From: Prevotella sp. UBA2754
Lineage (GTDB): Bacteria; Bacteroidota; Bacteroidia; Bacteroidales; Bacteroidaceae
Direction: 5' to 3'
DNA: 22,078 bases
Assembly (NCBI GenBank): GCA_002353295.1
Contig: DEJG01000020.1
Location: 1-22,078 of the forward strand
A program made the position numbers and the translations under genes. Below the pieces are notes generated by a model. That model made no database searches. It saw nothing but the letters and a program-made list of their open reading frames with translations, and was not told the DNA's origin. Below are positions 14,375 to 22,078 of this stretch, piece by piece (the stretch's first letter is position 1; each line of letters begins with the position of its first letter).

Positions 14375-15805
14375 TTATTTAATATGATCTACAAAGCGGA
14401 ATAGTCGATTCCAACGGATACCAGAGAAGCCATGACGGTCAGGGTCACTGCTCCACCAGATAAAGATGGGCTTACCGACGATATGGTCTTCTGGCACAAA
14501 TCCCCAATAACGGGAGTCGAGAGAGTTATGACGGTTGTCACCCATCATCCAATAATAGTCGAGTTTAAAGGTGTATGACGTTGCTACTTTGCCGTTAATC
14601 AGAATCTTGCCATCCTTCACCTCCAGCGTATTCCCCTCATAAGTGCGAATAGGACGCTCATAGATAGGCAGGTTCTCCAACGTCAACTTCATCGACTCGC
14701 CTTTCTTCGGAATCCAGATAGGTCCGTAATTATCACGGGTCCAATGCAGGTTACCATTCAATGGATAGATATCCAACTCACTGGCCTCTGTATTCAGTTC
14801 TATGCTCTCCACCATGTCCTTACGCTTCTTGAGTTCTTCGACAGCGTGTTTGGTCATAGGCATATATCCGGTCGTATTCAGCGAGGTGAGATCTTCCATC
14901 GTAATTCCCAACTCTTTCATGGTGTCATCATCCAGACGCTGGCGGAGCTTTACCTTATAGGTATATTGCACATTGTCTGGCTCCTTATTGGCTTTGCCAT
15001 CCAGATAGATGATACGGTCCTTGATTTGGAGGGTCTGACCTGGCAGTCCGACACAGCGCTTCACATAATTCTCTCTGCGGTCTGTAGGACGGGTATCTAT
15101 CAAACCGTACTCAGCCTGATTGCGCACAATCTCCTGTCTGCCGGCCTGATAAATAAAATTGAAATACTGCTGACGCTGCTCAACGGTCAGACTGTCTGGG
15201 TCTGGGCGCTGGGGATACATCTGGTAACCCAACGAATAGCACATCTGATAAAAATCATAGGCTTGGTATTGTGGAGCACTGCAAATAGTATCACCTGCAG
15301 GATAGTTGAACACCACAATGTCGTTGAGCTTCACTTTCCCCAACCCTTTGACACGTCTGTAGTCCCAATGTGGCCACTCAATATAGCTCTTGCACTCGAA
15401 CAACGGCAGGGTATGCTGTGTCAAAGGCATGGTCAAAGGGGTTTCGGGAATACGAGGCCCGTAACTCACCTTCGAGACAAAGAGATAGTCGCCTGTCAAT
15501 AGTGATTTCTCCAGCGAACTGGAGGGAATGACATAGTTTTGGAAGAAGAACAGATTGATGAAATAGACAGCTACCAAGGCAAATACCAGTGCATCTACCC
15601 ATGACATGACCCATTTCACCGGACCTTCAGATTCCTTCCACCACTGCCACTTGATTTTTTTGGTAATATAGATATCATAGATGAATGGCACTACCAATAA
15701 TCCCCACCAGGACTTTACCCAGTAGAGGAACAACAGATAGAGTACCAACACCACGATGAACTTTGCCCACTGAACTTTAGGATTATATACTTTCTTTTTC
15801 TCCAT
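14375..15805 (-). CDS. lepB: Signal peptidase I
   Basis: Membrane-bound serine protease that removes signal peptides from exported proteins. It has 476 residues, large as usual in Bacteroidota, with two to three hydrophobic segments in the first ~90 residues. Catalytic Ser97 lies in IPSSSLEKSL (family PSxSM, here with Leu for Met) and Lys249 in ENYVKRCVGLPGQ. The conserved GDNRHNSLDSR box begins at residue 422. A ~140-residue insert separates the Ser and Lys motifs. The frame is open back to a TTG directly after the dapB stop (15823), but the ATG at 15805 is the better start (MEKKKVYNPKVQW). It lies between dapB (18-bp gap) and the inactive paralogue (3 nt). Confidence 0.95.
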   Translation of the reverse strand: MEKKKVYNPKVQWAKFIVVLVLYLLFLYWVKSWWGLLVVPFIYDIYITKKIKWQWWKESEGPVKWVMSWVDALVFALVAVYFINLFFFQNYVIPSSSLEKSLLTGDYLFVSKVSYGPRIPETPLTMPLTQHTLPLFECKSYIEWPHWDYRRVKGLGKVKLNDIVVFNYPAGDTICSAPQYQAYDFYQMCYSLGYQMYPQRPDPDSLTVEQRQQYFNFIYQAGRQEIVRNQAEYGLIDTRPTDRRENYVKRCVGLPGQTLQIKDRIIYLDGKANKEPDNVQYTYKVKLRQRLDDDTMKELGITMEDLTSLNTTGYMPMTKHAVEELKKRKDMVESIELNTEASELDIYPLNGNLHWTRDNYGPIWIPKKGESMKLTLENLPIYERPIRTYEGNTLEVKDGKILINGKVATSYTFKLDYYWMMGDNRHNSLDSRYWGFVPEDHIVGKPIFIWWSSDPDRHGFSGIRWNRLFRFVDHIK

Positions 15806-15823
15806 GAACCTATCAACTTTCAA

Positions 15824-16540
15824 CTAAAAGGTAAACATATCGCTGATGGTCAGCAGTCCCTGATGCTCCTGGGTGTATTCTGCTGCCAGCACCGCACCGA
15901 GGGCAAAGCCCTTACGGCTATGCGCATCATGGGTGATAGTAATCAGATCGGCATCGGAATCATAGCGGATAGTATGAATCCCGGGCACTTCTCCCCTGCG
16001 TATATGGTCAACGCGCAAGAACTTGGCATCGGTAGTGTCTTCTGCCCATGCTTCCTTGCGGTCTATCCGTTCTACTATTTCCTCTGCCAGCGTAATGGCT
16101 GTACCACTGGGGTGGTCGAGCTTATGCACATGATGTGTCTCTTCCATCTCCACATCATATTGCGGAAACTGATTCATAATTTTTGCCAAATACCGGTTGA
16201 CGGCAGAGAAGATAGCCACACCGATGGAAAAGTTACTGGCCCAGAAGAGGGTCTTCCCGCCCTCTGCACATGCCTTCCTGACTTCTTCACCATGCTCTTT
16301 CATCCATCCCGTACTACCCGAAACAACCTTCACACCGGCCTCCCAGGCCTTCAAATAATTACCGTAGGCTGCCTGCGGAGCCGTAAACTCAATAGCGACA
16401 TCTGCCGATGCGAAAGCAGGCGACTTGAAGTCTTCCTGATTGTCAATGTCAATAATACTCACAATTTCATGACCACGGTCAAGGGCTATCTGCTCAATCA
16501 TTTTACCCATCTTGCCATACCCTATCAATGCTATTTTCAT
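15824..16540 (-). CDS. dapB: 4-hydroxy-tetrahydrodipicolinate reductase
   Basis: NAD(P)H-dependent step of the lysine/diaminopimelate pathway, supplying peptidoglycan and lysine. 238 residues, typical of the short Bacteroidota form. The Rossmann motif GYGKMG is at residues 7-12. The catalytic block is ETHHVHKLDHPSGTA, with His136-His137, Lys140 and the substrate-binding SGTA at 145-148. It begins 31 bp after the dehydratase gene, with AAAGG directly before the ATG. I see no separate promoter in that gap, so it is probably transcribed with the dehydratase upstream and lepB downstream. Confidence 0.96.
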   Translation of the reverse strand: MKIALIGYGKMGKMIEQIALDRGHEIVSIIDIDNQEDFKSPAFASADVAIEFTAPQAAYGNYLKAWEAGVKVVSGSTGWMKEHGEEVRKACAEGGKTLFWASNFSIGVAIFSAVNRYLAKIMNQFPQYDVEMEETHHVHKLDHPSGTAITLAEEIVERIDRKEAWAEDTTDAKFLRVDHIRRGEVPGIHTIRYDSDADLITITHDAHSRKGFALGAVLAAEYTQEHQGLLTISDMFTF

Positions 16541-16571
16541 CCTTTATATATAATATAATGTGTTATCGAGA

Positions 16572-18533
16572 CTATTTATCTAGCTTTTCATATACGGAGT
16601 TATTAGACTTGTATTCTGGTACTATTTCCTTCATCTTGGCAACGGTAGCCATATTGTCGTACTCCTTGGAAATTGCTATCAATTCATCAATTTGCTGACT
16701 GACTGTATTGTAATCATACTCACGCACCTGAGCTATACGTATCTTCTTATTGAAAGTAGGTTTCGTACCCTCCAGCTCGTTCAACACTTCCTCGTAGAGC
16801 TTCTCACCTTCGCGCAAGCCAGTAATTTGAATCTCCACATTCTTGGCACCAGACAATGCTATCATACGACGTGCTAAATCTATGATTTTGACGGGCTGCC
16901 CCATATCAAATACGAAAATCTCACCGCCATTACCTTTTGTACCAGCTTCCAATACTAACTTACAGGCCTCTGGTATCAGCATAAAGAAACGCACGATACG
17001 CTCATCTGTCACGGTCACAGGACCGCCGTTTTTAATTTGCTCTCTGAACAGGGGAATAACGGAACCGTTAGAACCCAATACGTTACCGAAACGGGTGGTA
17101 ACAAACTGGGTATAATTCACAAAGTCAGGCTTTTCATCTAACTTGTTACTGGCCTCACTGTGCAACTTACGGTTCAAACTCTGTACATAAATCTCACAGA
17201 TACGTTTCGAACAACCCATCACATTGGTCGGATTGACGGCCTTGTCTGTAGAAACCATCACGAATTTCTTCACGCCGTATTTCACGGAGAGGTCGGCAAT
17301 CACTTTCGTCCCGTATATATTATTCAATACGGCCTCCGAAGGATTGTCTTCCATCATGGGCACATGTTTATAGGCTGCTGCATGGAATACGAAGTCAGGA
17401 CGGTATTTTCTGAAAATGGTGTCCATTCGCGTCACACGGTCAATACTGGTCACAATGGTCAGGGCATCAATACTAGGGAAGTCCTTGGCCATCATCAGCC
17501 GGATATCGTGTTGCGGCGTCTCGGCCTGGTCTATCAGTATCATTTTCTTGGGCTTATAGACAGCTATCTGTCTCACCATCTCCGAACCGATACTACCTGC
17601 TGATCCGGTAATGAGGATACACTTGTCCTGCAACAATTCTCCTACCGACTTCATATCGATGTTTATCTCTGCACGAGGCAACAGGTCTTCTACTGACACC
17701 TCATTCAACTGCATACCCTCAATATCCTCATCGGTTAGCTGACCGTCCTCTACTTTAGCCTCTTCCGCAGAACGAGCCATAAAGATCTTACAACCAGCTC
17801 CTATCAGCAAGTTTTGCACTTCCTGATTATCACGGAATTCCTTCAATCGAAGGGGAGATACCAAAACAGCCTGGATCTTCTCTTTTTTGATAATGGCAGG
17901 CAGGTCGTCATCCACGTTATACACGTTTTTACCCATCAGCTGCATGTGCTTGGCTCGCTTGTCATGCGAGATAAAGCCGCATAGACTGAATTTACGAGGA
18001 CGCTGGGTACGGATATTCTTTGCCAAGCCGACGCCACCCGACAGGGCTCCGTATATCAACACTCTCATTGTCCGGTTGTCCGTCAGGGCTACGTCATAGA
18101 GAGTCTTCACGACAACACGCACACCCCACATAGCCAAGGTAGCTACCACAAAGGCTATAACTGTCTCCGTCTGGGTCAGTGCAGCAATTTCGTGAAGTCC
18201 ATTCCGCTGCAACACTTCCGACAGGATAACAGCAATGACCATGTTCAACAGATTGGCATAGGCAACTTTCATCAAGTCTACAAAGGACGAGTAGCGAACC
18301 ACACCCGAATAGGTACGGAACACCTTGGCCCCGATAAGACTTAATACAGCATATACCAAGGCTGTGTAAAACACGTCAAAACGCTGGTCAAACAACAACT
18401 GCGTTTTTTCAAAAGCCCAAAATGAAACTACTGAAGACAGGAACACCATCAGACAGTCACTCAGCAGCAGGCACCAGTAAGGGAGTGAATTCCTACTGAA
18501 ATACCAACTCAGTATTTTCTTGAAAGGATTCAT
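16572..18533 (-). CDS. Membrane-bound nucleotide-sugar 4,6-dehydratase (WbpM/CapD/FlaA1-like)
   Basis: Makes an activated 4-keto-6-deoxy sugar, probably from UDP-GlcNAc, for capsule, O-antigen or glycoprotein glycans. 653 residues. Four hydrophobic segments occupy residues ~18-145, followed by a CoA-binding/Rossmann-like domain (~155-260). The dehydratase domain begins near 300 with the NAD motif TGSAGSIGSE (309-318). The catalytic region is STDKAVNPTNVMGCSKR, with Met439 in the place of the usual SDR Tyr and Lys443; this Met replacement is characteristic of the WbpM group. A full promoter lies just upstream and the gene heads the run through dapB, lepB and the WbqC-like gene. Confidence 0.94.
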   Translation of the reverse strand: MNPFKKILSWYFSRNSLPYWCLLLSDCLMVFLSSVVSFWAFEKTQLLFDQRFDVFYTALVYAVLSLIGAKVFRTYSGVVRYSSFVDLMKVAYANLLNMVIAVILSEVLQRNGLHEIAALTQTETVIAFVVATLAMWGVRVVVKTLYDVALTDNRTMRVLIYGALSGGVGLAKNIRTQRPRKFSLCGFISHDKRAKHMQLMGKNVYNVDDDLPAIIKKEKIQAVLVSPLRLKEFRDNQEVQNLLIGAGCKIFMARSAEEAKVEDGQLTDEDIEGMQLNEVSVEDLLPRAEINIDMKSVGELLQDKCILITGSAGSIGSEMVRQIAVYKPKKMILIDQAETPQHDIRLMMAKDFPSIDALTIVTSIDRVTRMDTIFRKYRPDFVFHAAAYKHVPMMEDNPSEAVLNNIYGTKVIADLSVKYGVKKFVMVSTDKAVNPTNVMGCSKRICEIYVQSLNRKLHSEASNKLDEKPDFVNYTQFVTTRFGNVLGSNGSVIPLFREQIKNGGPVTVTDERIVRFFMLIPEACKLVLEAGTKGNGGEIFVFDMGQPVKIIDLARRMIALSGAKNVEIQITGLREGEKLYEEVLNELEGTKPTFNKKIRIAQVREYDYNTVSQQIDELIAISKEYDNMATVAKMKEIVPEYKSNNSVYEKLDK

Positions 18534-18552
18534 AGCATTTCTCTATTTTTCC

Positions 18553-18583
18553 GCAAAAGTACGAAAAAAAAAGAGAACTACAA
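18553..18583 (-). promoter_or_regulatory. Promoter of the dehydratase-dapB-lepB unit
   Basis: On the minus strand TTG (18583-18581), a 19-bp spacer, then TACTTTTGC (18561-18553). A full Bacteroidota promoter about 20 bp before the ATG at 18533. Confidence 0.7.
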
Positions 18584-18589
18584 ACTTTA

Positions 18590-18609
18590 TTTAAACATTT
18601 CTGTTTAAA
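18590..18609 (-). terminator. AT-rich hairpin at the end of the fimbrial genes
   Basis: Perfect 8-bp inverted repeat TTTAAACA/TGTTTAAA with a GAAA loop on the minus strand. It overlaps the TAA of the FimB-like gene and lies just before the next promoter. The stem is AT-rich, so termination would be weak. Confidence 0.35.
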
Positions 18610-19486
18610 AAGTAAAAAAGTCTTCCCCATCCCATGTGCCGTCAATTGTAACGGTAGTGGTAACAGACTGCGTAGCAGATGCGGTGAAACCGGCAAAAAA
18701 CGCTCCTTGAAGCCATGAAATTTTATTAACAGCCATGGGTATATCAAACTCATGTTCCAACTGGACATTATCGCCTGCGTCATAGGCTGTCATTTTAACA
18801 TGGAGCGTTCCCTCCGTGCTGTGCAGAAAGGTATAGAGATCATATTGTGTCTGCTGCTGACCAGCCACCACTTCGTAGGTGGCTTCTTGTTTCGAGTTGG
18901 TCACACCCTGTCCCGTGATGGCATTAAAATGGCCACTACCGCCCGTATAATAGAACGAGAGTCGGGTAATCCCTTCTGGTATCGCATCGTTGATGACAAT
19001 GCGGCATAGTGAGACGATGCGATGGAGAGACAGGCTGAGTGTCTGCTGCTCCTCACCGACTGTCAGGGTTGTATAATAAAGAAAAGTGTCTGTATATCCC
19101 TTGGCATTGGTAAACTGTATTTTCTGGGGGTCAGTCATCGTTGGGTTCCCATTGCTGCTATGGGCCAAAGCCACAAACTGATACTGACCGGCGGGCAACA
19201 GAAAGGCTGCTGTTCCAAAGTCGTTGTCTCCTTCTTGTTGGTTCACTTGTTTGATTCGAGTACCCTGCATGTCGTAAACAGCAAAATTCAAACGACTGCA
19301 ATGCGGTGCATTGGCAGCACGGAGAGTTGTTTCAAAAGGAATCTGATCCAGTTGAAATATGTTCACACGCAAGTTGCCCTTTGCTGACGAGCCATACTCC
19401 TCTTCTGGCAGGATCTGTTTCTCACAGGCTCCCGTCACCACACCCAACAGCAATATCAGAAAAAATCTCACCTGCTTCATCACCAT
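18605..19486 (-). CDS. FimB/Mfa2-family fimbrial lipoprotein (anchor-type subunit)
   Basis: Lipoprotein of 293 residues with signal peptide and lipobox MVMKQVRFFLILLLGVVTGAC, lipidated Cys21. The body is beta-rich and resembles FimB/Mfa2-type fimbrium anchor and assembly proteins of Bacteroidota (short N-terminal domain, then a second domain with HRIVSLCRIVI in the middle). It probably sits in the outer membrane as the base of a type V pilus (inference). The frame is open back to 19591, but the ATG at 19486 overlaps the stop of the preceding fimbrillin (TGATG) and starts two residues before the signal peptide's MKQ. The two genes are therefore translationally coupled. Confidence 0.78.
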   Translation of the reverse strand: MVMKQVRFFLILLLGVVTGACEKQILPEEEYGSSAKGNLRVNIFQLDQIPFETTLRAANAPHCSRLNFAVYDMQGTRIKQVNQQEGDNDFGTAAFLLPAGQYQFVALAHSSNGNPTMTDPQKIQFTNAKGYTDTFLYYTTLTVGEEQQTLSLSLHRIVSLCRIVINDAIPEGITRLSFYYTGGSGHFNAITGQGVTNSKQEATYEVVAGQQQTQYDLYTFLHSTEGTLHVKMTAYDAGDNVQLEHEFDIPMAVNKISWLQGAFFAGFTASATQSVTTTVTIDGTWDGEDFFTF

Positions 19487-20796
19487 CAATACTTCATGTC
19501 GATTACTGGACGTAGGTGCATCATTCCTGAAAATTGCCCGGTTCCTGACTCGAACCGATGCGTTCCCCCATGAATACGGGTATATGCCCATTTCAGCGTC
19601 TCACCATCCAGACAGAAGAAGTTGGGTGTACAGGCCGATTGTCCAAAGTAAGTTGCCTTCGTATCATTGGTGAATATCTTTGCTTCTTCCAGTGTAGGCA
19701 GACGCCAGTTGCCAGTTGCTCCTGATGGTTTTTCGAGTGTCGCCATGGCTGCCTCCAATGCAGATTTCCAAGTAGCTTCACTGGTATCTTCTGTTGGAGC
19801 CGTATAGTCGACCTTCTCTTTCGCCAACAGCACGGCAGACTTATTTGTCTTATCGAGCGATACTACATAATAGCCATTGTACAACTGTCCTGCCTCTAGA
19901 TGATAGGCTGTTGTCACATCGTCTTCATGGATATCAAAGGTTATAGTACGGTCTTCACCCCATTCGGATGATGTCAATATACCTGTCAATTGTACACCCT
20001 GCGATGCCTGATAAGTTCCGACAATGGTAAAGTAGTGATTTGCTTCTAATAGTTCCGTTGAGGTATAGGAATAACTTAGCGTAGCCTCATCAGTGACGAT
20101 TGACACCTTGATAGTAGGTTTACCTTTCGAAGGAAACATCATCTGACTGGGTTTTGCCTTCCACGTACGACCGTCTGCCTGTTTGGTAAGGGCTATTTTA
20201 TAGGATTCTGTAGGACTCTCCGGATAGGATCCGTCCAGACAGACAGTACTGTAGATAGGGGCAAAAGAGATTTCCACCCTGGTAGCCGAGGCTGGTACCT
20301 GTCGGATCTCTATGTCATCCAAACAGAACACTTTGTGCTCCAACGATATGTTCTGGTTGAGCGTTTCCCCGCTAGCTAAATCAACTGTGGCCGTTGCCAT
20401 CAACAGATCATCCATTTTCTTCCCTGCCTGCAGACTGATCACACTGGCAGGTGTTGCCTCTTCCTGATCAGGTAAGTTAAATCGCGAAAGGTCTTCTGCA
20501 CCAACAGCATACAAAGTATACAAATCTGCTGGCAACTGACTTGAAAACTGATGACTTTCTTCGCCTGAAGAAAGTACCTGCACACAAGAACCCTCGCTGT
20601 TAAAAACGTAAATCTTTCCGACTATGTTCATCTCATTACCAACTCTGTTTGTAGCATTGGTAATAATGTTTAGATGAGCAGAGCCCGTAACCACACGCTT
20701 TTCCGTAGAAAATTCATCACCTTCTGGAACAATCGCCTTTTCACAGGCGGTCAATGTCAAGATAGACATTAAAATTGTTGAATAAGTTAGTTTCAT
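19486..20796 (-). CDS. Fimbrillin-like lipoprotein with C-terminal DUF1566/FISUMP-like domain
   Basis: 436-residue secreted lipoprotein. The signal peptide MKLTYSTILMSILTLTAC ends in a lipobox with Cys18. The N-terminal ~300 residues look like a fimbrillin/Mfa-like fold (FNSEGSCVQVL, YTLYAVGAEDLSRF). The last ~100 residues differ: TGNWRLPTLEEAKIF followed later by LRPVIDMKY resembles the DUF1566/Fib_succ_major type of domain. A surface-exposed tip or accessory subunit would fit (inference). The ATG at 20796 is chosen because it begins the signal peptide directly and lies 20 bp below a full promoter; the frame is open further upstream. The FimB-like gene overlaps its stop. Confidence 0.78.
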   Translation of the reverse strand: MKLTYSTILMSILTLTACEKAIVPEGDEFSTEKRVVTGSAHLNIITNATNRVGNEMNIVGKIYVFNSEGSCVQVLSSGEESHQFSSQLPADLYTLYAVGAEDLSRFNLPDQEEATPASVISLQAGKKMDDLLMATATVDLASGETLNQNISLEHKVFCLDDIEIRQVPASATRVEISFAPIYSTVCLDGSYPESPTESYKIALTKQADGRTWKAKPSQMMFPSKGKPTIKVSIVTDEATLSYSYTSTELLEANHYFTIVGTYQASQGVQLTGILTSSEWGEDRTITFDIHEDDVTTAYHLEAGQLYNGYYVVSLDKTNKSAVLLAKEKVDYTAPTEDTSEATWKSALEAAMATLEKPSGATGNWRLPTLEEAKIFTNDTKATYFGQSACTPNFFCLDGETLKWAYTRIHGGTHRFESGTGQFSGMMHLRPVIDMKY

Positions 20797-20815
20797 CTTT
20801 TTAAAATTTTGAGTT

Positions 20816-20847
20816 GCAAAGGTACATAAACCAAATGAAAACACCAA
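20816..20847 (-). promoter_or_regulatory. Promoter of the fimbrial gene pair
   Basis: On the minus strand TTG (20847-20845), a 20-bp spacer, TACCTTTGC (20824-20816). The consensus match is complete. Confidence 0.75.
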
Positions 20848-20898
20848 GAAAAACAGTCAAAAAAATTTTTTATTCGCAGTAAATTGGTAAATATTCAT

Positions 20899-20907
20899 TA
20901 TCTTTGC
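20899..20907 (+). promoter_or_regulatory. Promoter -7 element of the yraN gene
   Basis: TATCTTTGC ends 18 bp before the ATG at 20926, supporting that start over one at 20884. The -33 side is T-rich without a clear TTG. Confidence 0.6.
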
Positions 20908-20925
20908 ACTTTATATGCAAAAATC

Positions 20926-21597
20926 ATGACTGCCAAGGATATTTTAGAATTGCGGAAGACAGGACATATCGAAGCAGCTTATACTGCTGCTCGACGACTG
21001 TATGCTACTGACAAAAGTCCGCATGCATCGTCGGCGATGTTCTGGACAGCAGCAGATATATTGAAACTGCGTCTTGAAGAGGGGAAATTAGAGGAGGCTC
21101 ATAAAATCCTGTTGGCTATCGAACGCCTGTTACCTACAGTACCCGACAAACAAGGCTGGGTGCACGAAACCTATGAGCATGTCAGGCTACAATGGCAGCA
21201 GGCCAGCACTCTCCAACCAGCATCCAATGAAATGGCCGAGCACGCACAGCTGGGCAAATGGGGCGAAGAAGTGGCTTCAGCATATTTACAAGAAAAGGGC
21301 TATGTTATCCTTGAACACGACTGGCATTCCGGCCATCGCGACATAGATATCATAGCCCGTCAAGATGATGTTATTGTCTTTGTCGAAGTCAAAACCCGCC
21401 GCAACACCGTCTTCGGGCAACCCGAACAAGCTGTTGACTATAAAAAACAACAGAACCTACGGCACGCCATCAACCATTATGTCAAGTGCCGTAGGCTCTG
21501 CGCCTCCATTCGTTTCGACATCATCACCGTAGTGGGTACACTAGGCTGTCCCCACCCTACCATCAATCATATAGAAGATGTCGATATCATAAGATAA
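20926..21597 (+). CDS. yraN: YraN/UPF0102-family nuclease-fold protein with N-terminal helical (TPR-like) extension
   Basis: 223 residues. The C-terminal ~115 residues (from ~107, QLGKWGEEVASAYL) are the YraN domain, an endonuclease-like PD-(D/E)xK fold of uncertain function. The motif residues are visible: Glu115, Asp139/Asp141 in GHRDIDIIA, and Glu154-x-Lys156 in VFVEVKTRR. Normal YraN proteins are about 115-130 residues. The extra ~100 N-terminal residues (ILELRKTGHIEAAYTAARRL and LEEGKLEEAHKILLAIERL) look like paired TPR-type helices. The ATG at 20926 follows the promoter closely. The divergent neighbour encodes a fimbrillin; no functional link is evident. Confidence 0.9.
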   Translation: MTAKDILELRKTGHIEAAYTAARRLYATDKSPHASSAMFWTAADILKLRLEEGKLEEAHKILLAIERLLPTVPDKQGWVHETYEHVRLQWQQASTLQPASNEMAEHAQLGKWGEEVASAYLQEKGYVILEHDWHSGHRDIDIIARQDDVIVFVEVKTRRNTVFGQPEQAVDYKKQQNLRHAINHYVKCRRLCASIRFDIITVVGTLGCPHPTINHIEDVDIIR

Positions 21598-21631
21598 TCT
21601 TGTTATCCATAGAATTCCTTATACCTTTAGA

Positions 21632-21655
21632 GTCCCTCCGGTGAAGGGACGGCTT
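21632..21655. terminator. Possible terminator between yraN and the epimerase gene
   Basis: GTCCCT (21632-21637) pairs with AGGGAC (21645-21650) around a 7-nt loop, followed by GGCTTTT. The stem is short and the T tract only four bases. The rest of the 70-bp convergent gap shows nothing else. Confidence 0.4.
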
Positions 21656-21667
21656 TTATGCAGGGAT

Positions 21668-22078
21668 TCATTTGCAATAAAATGTCTTATACCATTGGGC
21701 GAAAGCCCTCAATCCTTCTCGTAACGTTATCTTGGGTGTAAAGCCGAAGTCGCGTTCAAGGGCTGTGGCATCAGCATAAGTAGTTGGCACATCACCAGGC
21801 TGCATGGGAACGAGCTTCTTGTGTGCCTCGAAATCGAAGTCTGTGGGGAGAACACCGGCACGGACCAGTTCCTCTTGCAGGATTTGTACGAAATCGAGCA
21901 GACTCTCTGGCTGACCACCACCGATGTTATATACGGCGTATGGAGGGATGGGAAGTCCGTCCTCACCCTTCTTACGCTCTGGAGCACCCTGCATCACGCG
22001 CACCACACCCTCTACGATATCATCTACGTAGGTAAAGTCACGACGGCAGTTGCCATAGTTGAATATCTGGATGGTCTC
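21668..22078 (-). CDS. NAD-dependent nucleotide-sugar epimerase, C-terminal part (UDP-glucuronate 4-epimerase-like; 5' end outside window)
   Basis: 137 residues, open to the window edge; the catalytic Rossmann half is not in view. The visible part carries IQIFNYGNCRRDFTYVDDIVEGV, the conserved (K)RDFTYVDDI region of SDR-type sugar epimerases, then YNIGGGQPESLLDF and GDVPTTYADATALERDFGFTP, all typical of the UDP-glucuronate/UDP-galactose 4-epimerase group. The usual product would supply UDP-galacturonate for surface polysaccharide, in keeping with the dehydratase nearby. The exact substrate is uncertain without the N-terminal part. Confidence 0.88.
   Translation of the reverse strand, partial: ETIQIFNYGNCRRDFTYVDDIVEGVVRVMQGAPERKKGEDGLPIPPYAVYNIGGGQPESLLDFVQILQEELVRAGVLPTDFDFEAHKKLVPMQPGDVPTTYADATALERDFGFTPKITLREGLRAFAQWYKTFYCK

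Noticed and set aside
14744..15502. A 252-codon open frame on the + strand opposite lepB
   Set aside because: Antisense to a well-supported signal peptidase gene; its translation shows no family motif and there is no promoter for it.
15805..15823. TTG start of lepB directly after the dapB stop
   Set aside because: The ATG at 15805 gives a normal N-terminus and needs no rare start codon.
15863..16558. A 231-codon open frame opposite dapB
   Set aside because: Shadow of dapB; no recognisable domain.

Overview
The window looks like a chromosomal segment from a Bacteroidales anaerobe, most likely Prevotella/Segatella or a close relative. The evidence is: the Bacteroidota promoter form (TTG, 19-20 bp, TAnnTTTG) in front of many genes; few clear Shine-Dalgarno sites; a class III ribonucleotide reductase and a flavodiiron protein; fimbrillin and FimB/Mfa2-type lipoproteins; and Bacteroidales-style paired LepB-like proteins. 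The genus is an inference from gene content and sequence style. I saw no rRNA, tRNA, CRISPR array, insertion sequence or prophage.

Layout. 1-1544 (-): most of a DEAD-box RNA helicase, running off the left edge. 1545-1790: divergent promoters and an nrdD leader with two matching palindromes. 1791-4364 (+): nrdD-nrdG, ended by a strong bidirectional hairpin. 4411-6590 (-): PfkB sugar kinase followed by a flavodiiron protein. 6654-7916 (+): M16 zinc peptidase, converging 4 bp away from an ECF sigma gene that itself overlaps a GH43 glycosidase (8418-7921 and 9418-8411, -). 9606-11618 (+): secreted sialate-O-acetylesterase-like SGNH esterase, convergent with a GPH/MelB-type sugar symporter (11673-13094, -). 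13230-18533 (-): operon-like run, in transcription order WbpM/CapD-like dehydratase, dapB, lepB, a LepB-like protein without catalytic residues, and a WbqC-like protein. 18605-20796 (-): two fimbrial lipoproteins. 20926-21597 (+): YraN-family protein with an extra N-terminal helical domain. 21668-22078 (-): C-terminal end of a nucleotide-sugar epimerase.

How the genes fit together. nrdDG supplies dNTPs anaerobically, and the flavodiiron protein probably removes oxygen or NO. The GH43, the esterase and the symporter form a small set for substituted hemicellulose oligosaccharides (inference), without SusC/SusD in view. The right third is devoted to the cell envelope: surface polysaccharide, lysine/peptidoglycan precursor, protein export and fimbriae.

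The two most unusual observations are these. (1) The sugar symporter has all the expected helices but in the order TM1-5, TM8-11, TM6-7, TM12, with a near-identical 12-bp direct repeat at two of the block borders; the swap preserves the membrane orientation of every helix. (2) Five places carry sequence with a 7-bp period. Four lie in frame inside conserved protein genes (helicase, M16 peptidase, esterase, WbqC-like) and one fills the whole intergenic space between the esterase and the symporter. Two of the five are clearly the same element in opposite orientations. Also notable are the paired palindromes at the nrdD transcription start and the catalytically dead LepB paralogue.
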